A stretch of 64,000 nucleotides of DNA from positions 141,469 to 205,468 of the forward strand of contig NZ_SUTJ01000003.1 in the NCBI RefSeq assembly GCF_015062915.1, read 5' to 3'. The notes under the pieces were generated by a model. The model was not told where the DNA came from, searched no databases, and saw only the letters and a list, made by a program, of their open reading frames with translations. Below, piece after piece: positions 59,977 through 64,000 of the stretch; position 1 is the stretch's first letter; the number at the start of each line of letters is the position of its first letter. Made by a program: the position numbers and the translations under genes. Source of the DNA: Methanobrevibacter thaueri. Lineage in GTDB: Archaea > Methanobacteriota > Methanobacteria > Methanobacteriales > Methanobacteriaceae.

Positions 59977-61233
59977 ATGAATGATTTTGATGATTTGGAA
60001 AATTCTTCAAAAGAGCAATTGATAGAAAAAGTAGAATCTATGCAAGAAGAAATTGACTCTTTAAGGGAAGAAAAATCCAAAGCTAAAAGTAACTTAATGT
60101 GGAAAGTTAGGAAATTAGAAAAGGATAAAGTTCTAATCGAAAATGAAAAGATAAGATTAGAAAGAGAAGCTAAGTCTTTACGTTCAGAAGTAGACAGATT
60201 TAGGTCTCCACCATTAGTGCTCGCAACCATTACTGAAGTATTGGATGATCACAGAATGACCGTAAAAAGTAGCACCGGACCTAGTTTTCTAGTTAACTAC
60301 TCAAAATTCTTAGATGAAAAATTATTGGTACCTGGTTCAAGAGTGGCATTGAATCAACAAACATTCGGAATTGTTGAAGTATTGCCATCAGAGAAAGACG
60401 CAAACGTTTCAGGAATGGAGATTGAAACAAAACCAGATATCACTTACGATAAAATCGGTGGTTTAGAAGAGCAAATCATCGAGGTTAAGGAAACCGTAGA
60501 GCTTCCATTGACAGAACCTGAACTGTTTGAAAAGGTAGGTATCGAACCTCCTAAAGGTATCCTGTTATATGGACCTCCGGGAACCGGTAAAACCCTGCTT
60601 GCAAAAGCGGTTGCAAACGAAACCAACGCTACATTCATCAAGATTGTCGCATCCGAATTCGTTAAGAAATACATCGGAGAAGGTGCAAGGCTTGTTCGTG
60701 AAGTGTTTGAACTCGCTAAGGAAAAAGCACCTGCAATCATATTCATTGATGAACTGGATGCTGTTGCAGCCAAAAGGCTTAAGAGTTCCACCAGCGGTGA
60801 CAGGGAAGTTCAAAGGACTTTAATGCAATTGCTGGCAGAACTTGACGGATTCGAATCAAGAGGAGATATTGGAATCATTGGTGCAACCAACAGACCTGAT
60901 ATCCTGGACCCTGCACTTTTACGTCCGGGTCGTTTTGACAGATTCATAGAAGTGCCTCTTCCAAATATCGACGGAAGACGTGAAATTCTAAAAATCCACA
61001 CCAGAAACATGTCACTGGATGAGGAGGCAGACGTTGACCTTCTTGCTGAATTGACAGATGATTTATCCGGTGCAGACCTTAAAGCAGTATGTACTGAAGC
61101 TGGTATGTTTGCAATTCGTGACAAACGTGACAAGATTACTGTCACTGACTTTATGGATGCCATAGAGAAAGTCATGAGCAAATCCAAAGAAGATGAAATC
61201 TTCAAATCAGAAGCAGGCGTAATGTTTGGATAA
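59977..61233 (+). CDS. pan: Proteasome-activating nucleotidase
   Basis: 418 residues. N-terminal coiled coil (about 1-75), OB domain (76-140), AAA+ ATPase with Walker A GPPGTGKT (199-206), pore KYIG (231-234), Walker B FIDELDA (256-262) and arginine-finger region [23 protein letters not shown] unfolds proteins for the 20S proteasome. The last residues are VMFG: other PANs end in a hydrophobic-Tyr-X motif, here Met-Phe-Gly, which could weaken docking. Start ATG 59977 with SD GGAGATGAT; ATG 59968 is inside the SD. Confidence 0.94.
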   Translation: MNDFDDLENSSKEQLIEKVESMQEEIDSLREEKSKAKSNLMWKVRKLEKDKVLIENEKIRLEREAKSLRSEVDRFRSPPLVLATITEVLDDHRMTVKSSTGPSFLVNYSKFLDEKLLVPGSRVALNQQTFGIVEVLPSEKDANVSGMEIETKPDITYDKIGGLEEQIIEVKETVELPLTEPELFEKVGIEPPKGILLYGPPGTGKTLLAKAVANETNATFIKIVASEFVKKYIGEGARLVREVFELAKEKAPAIIFIDELDAVAAKRLKSSTSGDREVQRTLMQLLAELDGFESRGDIGIIGATNRPDILDPALLRPGRFDRFIEVPLPNIDGRREILKIHTRNMSLDEEADVDLLAELTDDLSGADLKAVCTEAGMFAIRDKRDKITVTDFMDAIEKVMSKSKEDEIFKSEAGVMFG

Positions 61234-61244
61234 ATTTAATTGAG

Positions 61245-61310
61245 AATAAGCCGATGATGAACCCTATGAGCTCTGATATGTGATGAATGATGGGCGAGCT
61301 GAGGCTTATT
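61245..61310 (+). ncRNA. Box C/D small RNA (2'-O-methylation guide)
   Basis: All elements are present: an 8-bp terminal stem (AATAAGCC 61245-61252 with GGCTTATT 61303-61310), box C ATGATGA (61254-61260), box D' CTGA (61273-61276), box C' GTGATGA (61280-61286) and box D CTGA (61299-61302). Guides are exactly 12 nt each (61261-61272 and 61287-61298) and the D'-C' spacer is 3 nt, as usual in archaea. A T-run follows at 61320-61326. By the D+5 rule the predicted target residues are C in both cases. Targets are not identified. Confidence 0.9.
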
Positions 61311-61365
61311 TCTATAATCTTTTTTTGTAAAACTATATTTAAAAGTAAATTCTAATAGTATAATT

Positions 61366-62337
61366 ATGTTATTTGATAAAAATGATGAAAATGTCAGAGA
61401 TAGGGTCATTTATAAGGCAAAACCCAATATGCTTTTAGGATGTAAGAAAGCCATTTACGGGATTGTTTTATTGGCAATAATACTGATGGTTTCCCCAATT
61501 GCAATCCGTTTCATAGGGGAAATGCAGGTCTATCTCATTTCATACGTTAAACTCTCTTTAACAAGATATGCTGCAATAGCATTCTTCGTCATCATTCTTA
61601 TTGATGTGTTATATATCATATGGCAACTGATCGGTTGGTATTCTCTGGAATACACATTGACTGAGACAAAAATCATTATCAAGTCAGGGGTACTTTCAAC
61701 CAAGAAGAATTACATGCCCTACGCTACAATTCAGGACATAAATACTTCCCAAAGCATTTTCGGAAAAATGATGAATGTGGGATCTGTCAGCCTTTTCAGT
61801 GCCTATGACAACAATCAGATGGAAATCAAAAACATTTCCAATCCTTCTGAAGTTGAGGAAATAATATTCTCAAGGATGGTTGGGCAAAGGAATTTCCAGG
61901 CTCCGCCACAAAGGTTCCCTCCTCAGCAAAACACCTTCGAAAGGGATTTTCGCGAGGACGATTATCTGGGAAGAAACGAGTATTATGACGAGTATGAACC
62001 AATCACTCCAATAACTCATGAAAACACTTCCCGTCCAAGAAGGGAATATGAATATTATCCTGAGGACTTTGACACTATCACTCCTCAGCACCATACCTAT
62101 GAATATGAGCCATACAGTGACAGGTACAACAACCCATCAAACGGCCGTTCCCAAGATAACTATTATAATCAAATAAGGGATGAGTATTCTATGGGTGGTG
62201 ATGATTACTATCATAATAACAATCCTCAAAGTCAGTATAATGAAGGTGTCGAAAAGCATCAGGAAATTGAACCGAATGATGTAGATGATGCTTCACAGGA
62301 TGTCATCAGAAGACACTTTGACAAGTTCAAAAGATAA
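61366..62337 (+). CDS. bPH2 (DUF304)-type membrane protein with long disordered tail
   Basis: 323 residues. Two membrane helices (GIVLLAIILMVSPIAIRFI and AAIAFFVIILIDVLYIIW) precede a bacterial PH-like domain (YTLTETKIIIKSGVLSTKKN, then YATIQDINTSQSIFGKMMNV, SVSLFSAYDN). The last ~145 residues are Tyr/Asn/Gln/Asp-rich and disordered (NRNEYYDEYEPITPIT-like), with repeated YEYEP and YDEYEP units. Function unknown; the tail suggests a binding platform. Confidence 0.75.
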   Translation: MLFDKNDENVRDRVIYKAKPNMLLGCKKAIYGIVLLAIILMVSPIAIRFIGEMQVYLISYVKLSLTRYAAIAFFVIILIDVLYIIWQLIGWYSLEYTLTETKIIIKSGVLSTKKNYMPYATIQDINTSQSIFGKMMNVGSVSLFSAYDNNQMEIKNISNPSEVEEIIFSRMVGQRNFQAPPQRFPPQQNTFERDFREDDYLGRNEYYDEYEPITPITHENTSRPRREYEYYPEDFDTITPQHHTYEYEPYSDRYNNPSNGRSQDNYYNQIRDEYSMGGDDYYHNNNPQSQYNEGVEKHQEIEPNDVDDASQDVIRRHFDKFKR

Positions 62338-62382
62338 TAATCATTTTTTTATAATAATTTAATTTTAATTTTAGGTGAATTG

Positions 62383-63420
62383 ATGGAATTACTATGCATA
62401 CAATCACAGGAACATCCGGAATTGCCTTTGGCTGAACTTAAAGCAGTCATGGAATGTGAAAACATTGAAGCAGAGATAGAAAGAGTCACTGAAGGGCTTG
62501 TCATACTAAAAGACATTTCCGATGAAAACCTTGATGAATATTATGGGATACTGGTCAAAAGACTGGGATACACCCATGAGGTTCACCAGATTCTTGCAAG
62601 GTCAGACATTGACAATCTTGATGAGGATGTCTCCAGCATCAATTGGGATGAATACATTGACGAAACATTTGCAGTAAGGGTTAAAAGATTCCATTCCCAA
62701 ATAGATACCGTTGGAACAGAAAGGCATGTAGGCACATTGATTCTTGACAACTGCGGCAATATTAAAGTAAACCTTTCCAAACCAAAATCCCTTGTCAGGG
62801 TAGTCGCTTATGGAAATATTATTTATGTGGCCATTGAAAAAATAAAATTGGACAAAAAGCATTTTGAAGACAGCAAACCACATAAAAGGCCATTTTTCTA
62901 TCCTGGATCCATGAACCCTAAGCTTGCCAGATGCATGGTTAACCTCTCAAGGGTCAAGGCGGGACAATTGCTATTGGATCCGTTTTGTGGAACAGGTGGA
63001 ATACTGATTGAAGCCGGATTGATTGGATGCAAGGTGGCAGGCTCAGACATCTATTGGAAAATGAAAAATGGAACCGCAATAAATCTGGAGCATTATGGCA
63101 TAACAGATTACAGGACATTCAATGTTGATGTTCGTGAGCTTAAGATGTATGAAAAGGTGGCAAGTGTGGTCACTGATCCTCCATATGGAATTTCAACTTC
63201 AACTGGTGATGTTGATGGTGAAGAAATTTTCAATGAATTCTTCCATTCAATATATGATAATATGAAGGATGATGCATACCTCTGTATGGCTTCTCCACAC
63301 TACGTTGATTTAAAACCGATGGTGGATGAGGTTGGATTTGAAATTGTGGAGCAGTACGCAATTAAAATGCATAAAAGTTTAACTAGGATTATATCAGTAA
63401 TACGTAAAAAGTTAAATTAA
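62383..63420 (+). CDS. tRNA (guanine-10-N2) methyltransferase, TrmG10/Trm11 family
   Basis: 345 residues. An N-terminal THUMP-containing part (about 1-150) binds tRNA; the C-terminal Rossmann MTase has LLLDPFCGTGGILIEAGLIG, KVAGSDIYWKMKNGTAINLE and the catalytic DPPYGIS. It makes m2G/m2,2G10 in tRNA. ATG 62383 lies behind AGGTGA (62374-62379); the preceding TTG 62380 is too close. It ends ~520 bp before 16S rRNA. Confidence 0.88.
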   Translation: MELLCIQSQEHPELPLAELKAVMECENIEAEIERVTEGLVILKDISDENLDEYYGILVKRLGYTHEVHQILARSDIDNLDEDVSSINWDEYIDETFAVRVKRFHSQIDTVGTERHVGTLILDNCGNIKVNLSKPKSLVRVVAYGNIIYVAIEKIKLDKKHFEDSKPHKRPFFYPGSMNPKLARCMVNLSRVKAGQLLLDPFCGTGGILIEAGLIGCKVAGSDIYWKMKNGTAINLEHYGITDYRTFNVDVRELKMYEKVASVVTDPPYGISTSTGDVDGEEIFNEFFHSIYDNMKDDAYLCMASPHYVDLKPMVDEVGFEIVEQYAIKMHKSLTRIISVIRKKLN

Positions 63421-63939
63421 GGGATACATTTATATACTACTTAGTTAAATTTCCAATGTAAATCGATTTAAAACGATTAACTCTTTTTTATTTTATTTTT
63501 TTTTAAAAATTTATTTTTGTAATCTATTTTTTTTAAGTTCTAAAAATTTTAAATTGATTTCATAATATATTCTTTTTTTATTAATATAACTTATTAATAA
63601 TATTTTTTTGAATTAAAATCCTTATGAAATTTATAATTGTAAAAATTTAATATTTTTTGCAATGTTTTTCAATTGATTTTGTTAATAAAATTTGTCTGCC
63701 TATTAGATGTGCTATGTGTTTTATGGCGATGACCTAAGTAACATTGTATGGAACAATTTTTACTATGATGGTTGCTTTCCGCATGTAGCTATACATTTGT
63801 GAGTACTTGAATTTTCTCAAGTATGATGTTGGTTTTGTAGTATGTGGTGAATTAGTTACAAACTAGTTTAGTGTAATACTCGTCTATATTTAGCGTACTT
63901 CATAATACTTTATACTTATTATGTCTGTTATGTGATTCA
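63421..63939 (+). other. Upstream and leader region of the rRNA operon
   Basis: No coding sequence in 519 bp. The first part has a TATA-like TTTATATA (63429-63436), a palindrome (63459-63470) and poly-T tracts that end the preceding gene. A promoter candidate for rRNA is TTTATAAT at about 63630-63637. The leader from ~63690 on is less AT-rich and contains a hairpin (GTACTTGA / TCAAGTAT, 63803-63824), as expected for a pre-16S leader that pairs with DNA beyond 16S. Confidence 0.5.
63459..63470. repeat. 12-bp perfect palindrome TAAATCGATTTA
   Basis: The sequence reads the same on both strands. It lies about 25 bp after TTTATATA (63429-63436) and partly overlaps a small stem (AATCG / CGATT) followed by T-runs, so it could belong to the terminator of the upstream gene or to a promoter. 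Confidence 0.35.
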
Positions 63940-64000
63940 ATTCTGTTTGATCCTGGCAGATGCTACTGCTATTGGGATTCGATTAAGCCATGCAAGTCGA
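63940..64000 (+). rRNA. 16S rRNA gene, 5' end (cut by window edge)
   Basis: The archaeal 16S start is clear: ATTCTGTTTGATCCTGGCAG, then CTGCTATTGGGATTCGATTA and AGCCATGCAAGTCGA at the window end. The pattern fits Methanobrevibacter-type 16S. Start coordinate is approximate by a few bases. Confidence 0.95.

Noticed and set aside
63721..63735. Box C-like GCGATGA in the rRNA leader as a second C/D sRNA
   Set aside because: No D box at proper distance and no terminal stem.
1..64000. CRISPR array or tRNA genes
   Set aside because: I saw no regularly spaced direct repeats and no cloverleaf with a GTTCRA loop and matching stems in the intergenic regions; the tnpB hairpins are the only repeat-like pairs of that kind.

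Overview
The window comes from a methanogenic archaeon of the order Methanobacteriales, almost certainly Methanobrevibacter. The DNA is AT-rich. Genes have TATA boxes of the TTTATATA/TTTAAATA type and GGTGAT/GGAGG-type ribosome sites, and several use TTG or GTG starts. The gene content is typical of the group: pseudomurein-type cell-wall genes, thiol:fumarate reductase TfrB, 2-phosphoglycerate kinase, SepF, proteasome-activating nucleotidase, aMBF1, NAC and NikR. The last ~60 bases are the 5' end of an archaeal 16S rRNA gene.

Layout. 1-7,000: tail of an adhesin-like surface protein, a histone-fold-like acidic protein, ZPR1 and 2-phosphoglycerate kinase, DUF1611 plus SepF, a TDT-family membrane protein, a TatD-like hydrolase and a DUF1724 regulator. 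7,000-12,600: a long leftward operon (tfrB, SPOUT methyltransferase, Fe-S protein, dcd, glyS). 12,700-17,300: indolepyruvate oxidoreductase IorAB facing a PaaK-type aryl-CoA ligase and an ACT protein, together an aryl-acid/aromatic amino acid module. 17,500-24,400: TPR protein, a sodium:solute symporter with a 37-residue partner, CMD and PNPOx proteins, and modABC behind a long palindrome. 25,000-32,600: acyltransferase, Fe-S aldo/keto reductase, NAC, then a compact run of phosphoesterase, NYN ribonuclease, cyclase-like membrane protein and small membrane protein, then argJ and an unlisted 34-residue basic protein. 32,700-35,200: a methyltransferase and tarIJ (CDP-ribitol synthesis), preceded by near-identical promoters.

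35,200-48,700 is the accessory part. It holds an Rpn-like nuclease, small orphan genes, a decayed ltrA, SAP and DUF998 proteins, argB, an acyl-CoA ligase with an isopropylmalate/homoisocitrate dehydrogenase, a nonsense-mutated solute-binding-protein gene fused to a TMEM175 remnant, and a tnpB-only IS605-family element. The right end of that element supplies the C-terminus and stop codon of the next gene. 48,700-64,000 returns to core genes: NikR and a hydrogenase maturation protease; a pseudomurein cluster (CarB-like ATP-grasp, MraY-like, and a Mur ligase with a duplicated N-terminal domain) followed by secreted or membrane proteins; aMBF1 facing PAN; a box C/D sRNA gene; a PH-domain protein; the TrmG10-type tRNA methyltransferase; and the rRNA leader.

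Best candidates for something new are the NYN ribonuclease / cyclase-like / phosphoesterase neighbourhood, CDP-ribitol synthesis in a methanogen, the duplicated Mur ligase domain, the histone-fold variant, the 66-nt C/D sRNA, and the strong palindromes at the mod and symporter promoters. All functions are read from sequence by eye; no database search was run.
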